Below are positions 48,849 to 61,500 of a stretch of 64,000 nucleotides of DNA, piece by piece. Origin of the DNA: Vanilla planifolia. Lineage: Eukaryota; Streptophyta; Magnoliopsida; Asparagales; Orchidaceae. The translations under genes and the position numbers were made by a program. Numbering within the stretch: position 1 is the stretch's first letter; each line of letters starts with the position of its first letter. The notes beneath the pieces are model-generated. The model had not been told where the DNA came from and ran no database searches. It was given only the letters and a program-made list of their open reading frames with translations. The stretch lies in the NCBI GenBank assembly GCA_023846275.1, contig JAIUJO010000160.1:1142015-1206014 (forward strand). Reading direction: 5' to 3'.

Positions 48849-49227
48849 CAAAATAAATATTTAATTTATAGAGTCTTAACAAGATTAATCCAATGATCTT
48901 TATTTGGTCCCTATAGAACTTGAAAAAAATTCCAGTGAATTTGAAAAAATCAAAAGATAAAAAGAATAATAAATCACTTTTTAATATTATGCTAATATAT
49001 GTTAAACTTAAAATATGATAAAATGAAGCAATATAACATGAACAAATCTAAGTTATGTAAAAGTCACAAGAGGGGTGATTTAAAGGAATGTTATAATTTT
49101 ACCATATAAAAAAATATTTGAAGATATAAATTGTATCAATCAATTGCATCAAAAGATACTAATGAGATCAAGCATGATATTTTATTTCATCAAATTACTC
49201 AAGATTAAAAATATCCCATAAGGTATG
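48849..49227 (-). repeat. Recently duplicated monomer, copy 2
   Basis: This is the tandem duplicate of 48,471-48,848. Differences include tttggtccc for tttgtccc context, atcaattgc for atcgattgc, and gagatcaag for gagaacaag. After gtatg the sequence continues into an ordinary diverged monomer. Confidence 0.95.
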
Positions 49228-52200
49228 CCAAAAACTTTAAAAATATTAAAAAAATATAATTGTGAATTGTTAAATGATAGAGCTTATTAAGATGAGTCCA
49301 ATGACATTTGTTTCTTCAAAATTGAGCTTTGATTGGAATTAATATGAATTACAGTACTTAAAAAGTATAAAAAATTATTTGTTTAACGTTTTGCAAATTT
49401 TAATTTAAATTAAAATGCGATAAATTAAGGTTATGTAATGTAATATGATCTAGTTGATGTCAAGTACACATGATAGAACATCACAAGTTACATAGTAACA
49501 CAACAAAATTAAATCGAAAAGTTGACGATTGGAGATAAATAGTATAGGAAAGTTATGCTCCAAAATACTGAGAAATTAGAGTATAATATTAAAAATCATT
49601 AAGAGTTGTACATTAAAATATCTCATAAAGTTACCAAAAAATTTAAAATAATAATGTTTAAAGATAAAAAGATGAATACTTATTTTGATAGAGCTCTTAA
49701 TGACTTTTACAATTTTTTTTAATCTTAATTTGGGGTCATTCTAAGAGTTTGTGAGTTAACCAAATAATTAAATATAAAAAATAAAAAATATTTTTCAATA
49801 TGATTTAAATATATATTAAAGAAAAAATAATATAATTTAGTCAATATAATATAACAAAAACAAATAGATGCAAGGGTCAAATGAGAGTACAACCATAGTT
49901 CTATAGTAATATAATGAGACTAATGAGAGAAATTTTGAAAAATAAGCTAAATTGCATAACTAAGTTAATTTGTATGGTACTTAAGAGATAATGCATATCA
50001 TCCTCATTCTTTAAATTCATTATGAATGAAACTTTCTCATGAGCATGCAAAGCTTTTCCAAAATAAATTATTTTAAAAATATAAAATTGAATATTTGATA
50101 AGATAAAGCTCTTTATGGTGCATCCAACTACCTTGCTTTCATCTCAATCAAAACTAATTTCTTATTATTATGTTTTAAAAATTAAATAAGAATTAAAAAT
50201 ATTAAATTATTATTTAAAAAAATACAAGATATATATTAAAGCTAAAATTAGATAAATCGAAAAAATATGAAACAATAAAACCAAACTGATGTAATAGTCT
50301 ATGATAAAGATTAAGAGTTACATAGTAATATAACAAAATAAATTAAAAAAACATCAAGAAATGAGATAAGTCATAAAGGATAGTTATAATTCGAAACACT
50401 GAGAAGATCAAGCCGAACATTGATAATCATCAAATAAGTATAAGTAAAAAAATAAAAATAATTTATGATACAAAAAATAATATTTACTTTAGTACAACAG
50501 CTGAAATAGAGGACAAAAACATTTCGAATTAATATGAAATAAAAAATTAAAAAATAAAAAATAATAAAAATAAATTATTATGTCAATTTTAAGTAAAAAT
50601 TTAATAAACTGAAAATAAGATAAATCAATATAATATAATATGACCAAATCGTAATGATATAAACGTCACATGGGAGATGAATTATCGTTCCATGGTAACA
50701 GATCCAATTCATAACTAAAAATTTGAAAAAATGAGCTAATTATTTTAAAAAGTTCCATTTTGAGTTACTAAGGAGTTTGATTATAACATCCTTGATTGTC
50801 AAATACATCCTAAATTGTCAAACTATGGAATTAGCTACAAATCAAAATACAATGTAAAACGTGCTAAGACTAGACAAAATAAAATATTAAAATGTGTTTA
50901 AAAAACATTTAATTCTATGGAGTTGTCTATGTTGAGCTAATGATTTAATTCTATGTTTGTTAGATCTCATTTGAAATTTTTAGAATTATTGAAGTAAAAA
51001 AGGGAAAAAAATATAAAATTTTATTTTAAGATTTAGAAAATATAAATTTAATCTGAAGTGTAAAAATTGATGCAATATAATATGACCAAATTAGATGATG
51101 TAAATATCACATGAAAAAAGATTTAGAGTTATCAAATAATATATCTAAAATTGCATGAATAATTCGAAAAAATATGATAAATTTCAAGGAAATGTTGCAT
51201 AAAATTAAGGAGATTGAAAATATTTTGTTGAATAAAGTATAAATGAAAATGTATTATAAAACTTGCCAAAACCTAAGAAAATTTGCTAAATCTAAAATGA
51301 GATCAATTTAAGTAATGTAATATAACAAAATTTAAGCAATATAATGATCATGTATGAGTAGATTTAGAGTTACACAAAAATCTAACTAAATCAAAGTAAA
51401 CAATTTGAATTAATGAGATGAATAGCTTAAGAAAGTTGCATTTGAAGATACCAAGGAGACTAAATGTAGTATTCTTAGTCATCAAAAATGGTATAAATTG
51501 TAATCTTTAACAAAGAATGTTGAAACCATAGAAAATAAAATTTTTAAAATAGTAAAAATGGAAGTTTACTTGACAAAGTTTGGGTAGATAAAACATTAGT
51601 TTCTGCACAACTAAAGCTCATGCGCATTTAGAATGAATTATCAAGGCAAAGAAGCATAAATAAAAAAAAGTCTTATGTCTAAATTAAAGAGATATTTGTT
51701 GTAATGAGAAAAATGTAAGCAATGTAATATAACAAATTCAAAGTAATGGAAAGCTCACACAAGAGGGGATTTATATTTACATAGTAATAAAAAACTCAAA
51801 ATGGAAAATTTTGAAAAATGTGATAATTTTACCATAAAGTTGCTTGTTTAGATGTTGAGGAGATCGAGTATAACAATCTTGATATCCAAATAATGTCCAA
51901 ATAAAAATCCCTCATTAAATATGATAAAACTCTAAAGAAATAAATTATTTTTAAATATAAAAATGAATGTTTAATTTGATAAATTTCATCTAACATGCTT
52001 AGAGATGTTTGTTTTGTCTACATTGAATGTCATTTAGACTACTACATATTACCAAAGTAATAATCATAAATAATAAAAAGATACTATTACAATATTAAGT
52101 AAACATATATTTAAGTTCAAAATGGATGAATGGAAGCAAAGTGATACAACAAAATCGTAGCAAAATAAAGCAGACATTAGAGGAGAATTAGAGTTTCATA

Positions 52201-55200
52201 ATAATGTGACCAAATCAAAGTAGAATAGTACAAGAAATAACAAAATTATACAATAAAGTTATATTCTAAAATACTAAGGTGGTGTAGTGTGTAAGCCTCA
52301 ATCATAAAATAAGTTAATATTCTAAACATCTTGTAACAAATTTTAAAAGTTAAAAAAAACAAAACATTTAAAAATATAAAAATAGTAATTTAGTTATCCG
52401 AAAAGTGTTTAAAATGTTCGACAACTTTTTTCATCTCTTGATCAAGCCTTTACTATAATATTTGGGAAATTAAAAATTTAAATGAGAATAAATTATTATT
52501 TTAAATTGTAAGCATGTATACATTAAAGCTATAATGATTTGCATTATACATAAAATTTGCATTCCAAGATATTAAAGAGATTGAGTATAATATCATTCAT
52601 CACCAAAACTGGTATGAATTAAAAGGTTTAATATTAAACTATATAATTGACCATGGAATTAAAAACTTCAAAAATATTAAAAAATATTTAGAAGGATAAA
52701 GTTTATCAAGATTTGTCAAATGAAGTTTGTTTCTTCTCCATCTAAGTGCGTTTTCAATTACTATAAATTGCCAAAATAAGTAGCACAAATAACAATGAAT
52801 TGTTGTTTAAATATTAAATTAGTATACATTAAAACAAAAAAAGGATTGATTAAAAGTTTAATATAGCCAAATAATAATGTCACAAATGTCACATAAGAGA
52901 AAATTTAATGTAATCAAATAAGATAATAAAACTAAAGTGAAACATTTGAAGAAATAAGATAAAGTTTGTAGGAAAATTGTATTCTTATATATTAAGAAGT
53001 TAGAGTGTAACATCTTAAATCATCAAATCAACATTGAATAAAATGTTATTTTTAGTGTGTTAAGACCATAGAAGGCAAATACTTTAAATTGTAAAAAGTA
53101 TAGATAAAAGGATAGAGCTTCTTGAGATAAGTCCAATGACATTTTAATTTACTCTATCCAACTTGTTTAGGAATTATTTCAAATTAAAAAAATAATTAAA
53201 CACAAATAACAAAAAATTGTCATTCTAATAACACATAAATTTATATAAAATGTGAAGTAAGATAAATAGAAGTAATATAATATAACCAAAACAAAGCAAT
53301 TTAAAGATACTATGCATGAATGTTTCATCGGATGAAGGTCATCTATACAAGTCCAATAATTTTTGTTTCATCTTTAATGGGCCTCATTTAGAATTACTAT
53401 GAATAAACAAGTAAATAAACATAAATAGTAATAAATTAATTTTTTTGTTTTTAAGTTGCCATATAATAAGACAAATTTGAAATAAATTAAACTAATTTAA
53501 TATATAAAAGTGTTGTAATAGTTAGATGAGAAAAACATTTGATTTTTATAAAAATATAACCAAGTTGAAGTAAACAATTTAAGTAACATGATAAATAATA
53601 AAGGAAACCAACATTCCAAGAACAAGATTTACTATGTACTACAAAGTTTAATTTTTTTATTTCATAATTCGTATTATGATGAGTTCAATAATTTTTGTCA
53701 TGTCTTGATAAGAGTATGTTTGAATTACAACATATTACAAAATTAAAAATGCATAAATAATAATATTTTATTATTTTAATATTAAGTAAATTAGTATTTA
53801 AGTTAAAATAACATAAATTGAACTAAGATAATATTCAAAATCATTGACATTTAAAGGTTACATGATCTGAGATTTTGATTAACATAGTAAAATAATAAAA
53901 TTAAAGTGAAACATCTAAAGAAGTGAAAATAAATTGTAAGGGAAAATTCCATTGCAAACAACTAAGTAGATCAATTAAAATATTCTTATCATCAAATCCA
54001 AAATGTGTCAAAATATTTAATAATATAAATAAAAATGTTTAAAAAATATAGAAATTAATATTTAATTAAATTGAACTCATCGAGATAAACATAACAATGT
54101 TTATTTCATTTCAATAATTGTTCATTTGGAATTTTTAAAAATTATCCATATAAATAACCATAAATAATAAAAAATTCTTATTTTTTGGTTAATGAAATAC
54201 ATATAAAAGCCAATGTGTGATAAATTTTTGTTGTACAATATAACCAAATGTAAGAAATAAAAAGTCCAAAAGATAAAAGATTTCATATTTTGGTATAATA
54301 TATCTAAATCTAAGAGAATCCTTCAAATAAAAGAAGTGAATTATATCAATTTGCATTCAAAGTTTGAAAGGATATCGAGGGTAACCTAATCGATCATCAA
54401 ATCTCGTAAGAATAGAAGTGTTTCATAGACCTTGTAAATATCCTAACAAATGAACTATTTGAAAATTGAAAAAATTAATATTTCATTGGATAAAATTCAT
54501 TTAGATGAGTCAAATGACGTTTTTCATCTAATTAGACATTATTTATCACAAAAATAAATTATAAATTTAGAAAACATAAATAATAATAAATTTTATTTTA
54601 AAATAAGACAAATATATATTAAAGCTAAAATGGGATAAATAAAGAAAAATAAAATAACCAAATCAATGTGTTCTAAACATCACATCAAATAACATATATG
54701 ATTCGTTGTTGTATAACCAAATCAAAATGAAGCTTGAAAGAGTTGAGATCAATTATAGAGCTAATTTCATTCAAAGATGCTTAAGAGATAAGTGTAATAT
54801 TTTGATTGTTAAATCAAGAAAAAAATTAAAAGCACTTATAAAGTATGCAAAAATAAAAAATAATTTTAAAATTTAAATATTAACAATTTTTAATGATAGC
54901 TCATTGAGATGAATCTAATGATATTTCTGTTGTCCCCATCAAAACTAATTTCAAATTACAACAAATTACAAAACTAAATAAAATTAAATAATATAAAATT
55001 ATTATTTTAATATAACATGAAAATATATTAATAATAAAATAAGATAAATTAAAATAATATAATAAAACCAAATCAAAGTTATGATTTGTCACTTAAAACA
55101 AATTAGAGTTTCAACATGATTTAAAAAAATCTAAGTGAAATATTTGAAGAAATAAGATAAATTCTATGTGAAACTTGTGTTCAAAGATAGTATGGAGATC

Positions 55201-57784
55201 GATTATAGCATCCTCTTTCATCAAATCAGATACAAGAAAAAAATTTTCAAAAGTGAACAAAAATTCTAAAAAAAATAAAATTTTAAAATAATAAAAACAT
55301 TAGTTAATTGGATAGAGTTTATTCATATCAGTCTAATGAGACTTGTTTTTGCTGGATCAAACATCATTACGGATTCTAGAAAAATTACCAAATTTAATAA
55401 ACATAAATCACAAAATAATATTATTTTGTTATTAAGTAAATGTATATTAAAGTTGAAATGTGGTAAGTTGAATAATTGTAATAAAATCAAATCAAGGTGA
55501 TGCTTACATAGAACACTAGAGAGAAGATTTAATGTTCTATTCCAATATAACTATATCAATGTGAAACAGTTGAGGAAAAGAGCTAAAGTATATGGTAATG
55601 ATTGATTCAAAGATACTAAAGAGAATGAGTGTAACATTCTTGATAATTAATTCATGTATATATCAAAATATCTTGGAAAAGTTGCCAGAACTCTAAAAAA
55701 AATATTTTTAAAATATAAAAGAAATTTTTAATTTTATTGAGCTCTTCGATATGATTCAAAAAATGTTTGTTTGAACTTAATTGGACATTATTTATAATAA
55801 CTACAAATTATAGATTTAGATAACCATAAATAATAATGAACTATTGTTTTATTATCAAACAAATATATTTTAAAACTAAAACAAGATAAATTAAAGAAAT
55901 GTATTATTACAAAATCAAAGTGATGTAAGTATCACAAGAGAAGAGATTTATTGTTACATTGTTATATAACCTATTCAAAATGAGGCATTGAAAAGGTAAG
56001 ATAAAGTTTATAAAAAAGTTGCATTCCAAGACAAATAAAAGATCAAGTGTAATATTCGTGACCATTAGGCCAGGTAAGAATAAAAAATGAATTGTAAAGC
56101 ATTCTAATACCTAAAGAATTATAATATCGAAAAACATAAAAATTAATAATTATTTAAAAGATTTCTTTTAGAGGAATCAAATGACAATTGTTTCATCATC
56201 ATCAAACATTATTTGGAATTACAAAAAATTACTTAAGTAGATGAAAACTTAAAAAATTGTTATTTTAACACAAATTATTAATATATTAGAGATAAAACAA
56301 GGTAAATTTAAAAATTTTAATATAACAAAATTAAAGTAATATAAAGTCACATAATAAAAAAATTAAAGTTTCATTGTATATAATGAGATCAAAGTGAAAT
56401 ATTTTAAAAAATATGATAAATTGCATAGGAAATTAAATTCCAAGAAACTAGGAAGATTCACGACAACATCTTTTATCATCAAATATTGTTCAAGTCAACA
56501 TGTTTCATATGGCATGTGAAACATTTAGAAATTAAAAATATTAGAAAAAAATGAAAAATAATCTTCAAAAAGATAGTGCTCTTTCAAATTAGTTGAATGA
56601 TATTTAATTGATTAATTGAGACGTCATAAGGAATTATCACAAATTAAAAATTTAAATAAAAATAAGTAAAAAATATTATTTGTATAATTTGTAACTATAT
56701 AATAAAGCTGAGACAATGTAAGTTTAAGAATTATAATAAAACAAAATCAAGGCAATGTAAAGATAACATGTGAAGGGAATTATAGTTGTAGAGTATTATA
56801 ACTATATCAAAGTAAAACATTTGAAACAAAGAAGAAAAATTACGTGTTAGTATTGCTTCGAAAGATACTAAGAAGAATGTGCATAACATCTTTGATCATC
56901 AAATTATGTTTGTGTCAAAATATCTCATAAAGCTTGCCAACTCTTTAAAAAAATGAAACATTTTAAAAATATAGAAAAAAATATTTAATTGAGTAAACTT
57001 ATCGAGACATGTCTAAGGATGCTTATTTCTTCTTGATTAAACCTTGTTTGCAATAACAATGAGTTATCATTGTAACTAAGCATAAATTTTCTTAAATTAA
57101 TATTTTATTACGAAGTAAACATAAATTAAGTTGGAAATCTGATAAATAGAAGCAATATAACTAACCAAATCAAAGAGACTTAACAGTCTAATGGAAGGAG
57201 AATCAAAGTTTCATTATAATTTAACATTATCTTGGTGTAGTATTTCAAGAAATAATGTAAATTATAGGAAAAAAACATTTGAACATACTAAGTAGATCAA
57301 CCATAACATTCCTGTTTACAAAATAAAGTACGAATTAAATTATTTTGTCAAGCATGACTAAATCCTAAAAAGTAAAATGTTAAAAATATATATCATTTTT
57401 AATTAAATAGAGCACATCCTCAAATACATTTTATTCCATTTGGTCATTCCTCACAAAGAATCAATGCAAATTACCAAAGTTTTCATTTTAATTAAATGAA
57501 AATTGAGGTAAATTAAAAAAAGTAACATAACCAAATCTTGGCAATTTAAATGTCACTTGATAAATGATTTAGCATTTCATAAGAATACACAAAAATTAAT
57601 AAAAAATATTTGAAAAGAAAGAGATAAACTGTATGATAAAGCTACATTCTAGAATGTTAAGGGGATGGAGTGTAAAACCATCGATTATTAAGTAGGACAT
57701 GAAATTAAATATCACACAAAGAATACAAAACATATTGATGGTGAAATAACATATTTAATTGGATAAATATATTAATAAACTTAA

Positions 57785-57930
57785 TTATTAATATAATAAT
57801 TTATGTCTATGTTACATACTTACCTTGCTAATTACAAGTGTTTCATATTAGGTCCAATTAAGACAAAGCAAATGTGATTAGACTCACCTCAGCAAGCTTT
57901 ATTGAATTAAATATATTGATAGTGAAATAA
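57785..57930 (+). repeat. Short + oriented island inside the inverted block
   Basis: Within an otherwise reverse-oriented block, this stretch reads forward: ataatttatgtctatgttac, a cttgctaattacaag word, then taggtccaattaagacaaag and gactcacctcagcaagcttt, followed by ttgaattaaatat. These are the forward landmarks in correct order. Related words (attgatggtgaaataa at about 57,735 and attgatagtgaaataa at about 57,916) lie on both sides, so a small local inversion or foldback event is likely. Confidence 0.75.
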
Positions 57931-58586
57931 TATAATATAACAAAATAAAAGTGATATAAATATTATATAATAAGAGATTTATCATAATATAGTAATATAA
58001 CAAAATTAAAGAAAAAACATTTCAGGAAAGAAGATAATTTATGTTAGGAACATTTATTCGAAGATATTAAAGATATTTTTTGTGGAAGTAAAACATGTGG
58101 AGTTTTTAGTTAAAAAATAATATAATAAATATGAAACAAAAAATCTAAGGAAATGAGTTAAATTAAAGAAGAAAGTTGAACTCAAGGATTCTAAGAAGAT
58201 AGTGCATGACATTGTCGTTGATCAAGTCATGTACAAATGGTGAAACCTTGTAAATAATACTAGAATCACATAAAATTTAAATTTTGAAGTATGAAAATAA
58301 AAATTAGTTTTGATAGACCTAGTTGAGTCAAGTACAATAAAATTTATATAATCTCCACAACATTTTTTTTGAATTTTTGTGAATTAAAAAATTAATTTAA
58401 CATAAATAATAAAAAATTAATTTTCTTACATTAAGTGAACATATATTAATGCTTAAATGAGATAATCTAAAGCACTATAATAATGTAAATGTAAAGTGAT
58501 ATATGGGTTACGTAAGAGGAGAATAAAAGTTTGATATGACTATAATTAAATTATGCCCATCCAATCGGGCCCAATAACAATTGCTT

Positions 58587-61500
58587 TATATATAATTTAT
58601 CTAATTGCTTGAAATGTTTCACTTTTTGATAATACTAATAAGTAACTTGAAATCTCCTCACTTTAGACCTTTACATCAATATAGTTTTGCATATTAATAA
58701 ATTATTAAATTACTATTATTTATGCATTTCTACTTAAGTACTTCCCTACAACTCCAAACGATGCCAAATCAAGATGAAACAAACTTTATTAGACTAGTAT
58801 CCAATAGCACTATCCAATTAAATATTTATTTTTACATTATGCTCTATGAGACATTTTCATTTGAACTTGATTTCAGGGTCGAGCATCTCACACTTATAAT
58901 CCTTATATATATTGGAATACAACATTCATATAAAATTTATCTTATTTTTGCAATTTATTTTTTATTTTTAATATTACTATAAAATTAATTCTCATCTCAT
59001 GTGACCTTTTCTTTGCTTTCATTAGGGGAAATTGTGTTGCTTCAATTTTTGTTATTTTAAAATTGATATAATTGTACTTTTACTGAAAAAATTATTTTTA
59101 GTTTTTCATATTAACTTTGGAAATTTGGAATAAGTCTTAAAACCATTTTATCAAGAGAAAAACAATCGTTATTGGGCTCATCTTGATTAACTCTATCCAA
59201 TTAAGTATGTTCACTTTACATTTTCAAAAACTTATGTTTTAGAGTGTTGATATGTTCTAGAGAAATTTGAATTTATACCTTGTATAACACGGAGCATGTT
59301 ACTCATATAAATATGTAACTCTAAACCTCCTCTTATGTGAACCAAAAATGTCTTTCAATTGGAAATATTATATAACATAAATTTATTTCATTTTAACTTT
59401 AACATATATTTACTTAATAATAAAATAATAATTGATAATTATTTTTTATTATCTTTCTATGTCACTAAAATTTGAAATGAGGTTTGATCAAGATGAAAAA
59501 ACCATCGTCAGGTTTGTCTCAGCACACAATGCTTTTAAATATTTATTCTTGTACTTTCAAAAATTATATATTCTTGGATTTTACCCACAAATTAAAAAAT
59601 AAGTCAATTCATATGTGGTTAGATGATTGAGGATATTACACCCAATCTCCTTAGCTTCTTTTAATGCAGCTTTATTATGTAATTTATCTTATTTCCTTAA
59701 ATATTTCTCTTTGTTAAGTCTAAATCAATATGTATCTCTAATTTTGCTCATTAGATTTCTTCAATTTATTTTTTTAGTTTTAATATATGTTCATGTAATA
59801 TTGAAATAGTAATTTATTTTTATTTGTAATTATTAACTTTGGTATTTCATAGTAATGTATAATGACATCTAATTTAGAGGAAACAAACAATGTTGCATAA
59901 AACTCAATGAGGTCTATTAAATTAATTTTTTTTTTATTTTTCAATTTTTTTTATTTTTGAATGCTTATCATTTATGATTAGAAATTTTGATTGATACATG
60001 AGTTATGGATCAAAATTGTAATACTTAATCTCATTAGTGGCTTAGAATGTAACTTGGTTGTACAATTTATGTGATTTTTTTTAATTATTTGCTTTACTAT
60101 AGTTTTATTTTTATGAATTATAATTCTTGTCTCATGTGATTTTTACATCTCTTTGATTTAGTGATGTTATATTTGTTTCATTTATCTAATTTTTGCTTTG
60201 TTATATGATTACATAAAATAAATTTTTTTATTATTTATGCATATTTCTTTTGGTAACTTGTAGGAATTTTAAATGAGGTTCAGTTTGGTAGAAATAAATA
60301 AGATTAAACTAGCTTCTATGTGCTTTATTAATTTCAACATTCGTTTTTAACTTTAAAAGTTTATTTTTATAGTTTTGTGATGCTTTAGTATTCATTTTAA
60401 ATTTACCAATTCTGATAATGGATGATGTTATTGTTGATCTCCTTAGAACCTTACAATGCAATTTTCCCAAACAATTTCTTTCGTTTTATCCCATTATTTC
60501 CTTTGATTAGTTATATTACTATTTAAATCTAAATTTACTCATATTTGACCATTTCTTTACTTCAATTTCATTATGTTATATTGCTTTAACTCTTTTCCAC
60601 TTTTAATATATAATTAGCTTTTTTTAAAATTTCAACTTTCTATTATTTATGAATATTTAATTTTGTAATTCATAGTAAATCAAAGTTGACATGCAATTGA
60701 TATGAAAACAAATTCATTAGACATGTCTCCAAAAATTTATCAAAGTAAATATTCATTTTTGTATTTTCTAATATTTTATTTTCTAAAGTCTTAGTTTTAT
60801 TTAAGATGCATTTAATATATTCCTTTAAGTTATGGTTATTTAATTATATTACGTTGCTTCATTTTAAGTATGTTTTGCTTTAACATATATACAGTTAAAA
60901 TTAAAAATAACAATTTATCTTTATTATTCTTATTTTTTTTATCTCATTGGAATTCTGAATGAGGTTTGATTGAGGTGAAATAATTGTCATCACACACATT
61001 TACCCATCTAATTAAATTATTTTATTATTTTTTAAAATTTTAGTTCTTTTATTTTTTAATGTTTTTGCATTATTTATAAGATTTTCCAATCTGTGCATGT
61101 TTTAAATAAAGATGCTGCTCACCTCACACAATGTCTTGAAGATTACATTCCCATGTAATATATCTAAAATTTGCAAATATTTTCATTTCAATGGGTTATA
61201 TTACTATGTGACAATAAATGTCCTCGTTTTTCACCATTACATTAGTTTTAATTAGTTATATTACCTATCTTCAATTTATAAAAATTTAATTTATTATAAA
61301 TTTAAATTATTATTTAAGCATTAATTTTTCTTTTTTTATGCTTTTTTACTTTCAAGATTCTAGTAATTCCATTTGAGGTTTGCCTAAGACAAAGAAAATG
61401 TCATTGTATTTATCATGACGAGCACCATGTGTTTATTTGATATTTTGATTTTACCTAAATTAATGGTCAAGGAAATTTCACTTGATCTCTATTACACTAA

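Larger units (their letters stand above)
43370..58587 (-). repeat. Diverged ~420-bp satellite, inverted block
   Basis: This is the same satellite as at 1-23,548, here in reverse orientation. Its conserved segment now reads like gagtccaatgacatttgttt followed by a gattggacctcattt-type word. Instances lie near 43,540, 43,950, 44,370, 44,790, 45,210, 45,615, 45,980, 46,395, 46,790, 47,210, 47,605, 48,025, 48,510, 48,885, 49,295, 49,700, 50,125, 50,505, 50,930, 52,005, 52,425, 53,135, 53,350, 53,685, 54,085, 54,515, 54,915, 55,335, 55,755, 56,175 and 57,015. That makes about 37 monomers with most spacings of 380-420 bp and some half-length ones. Divergence between neighbours is high, apart from one recent duplicate (48,471-49,227). 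There is no gene; the open frames at 43,585-43,851 and 54,901-55,092 are satellite sequence. Confidence 0.93.

Noticed and set aside
58722-58982. Open frame of 86 codons in the right block
   Set aside because: It coincides with one monomer and is not conserved in the next ones; no start context or domain supports it.
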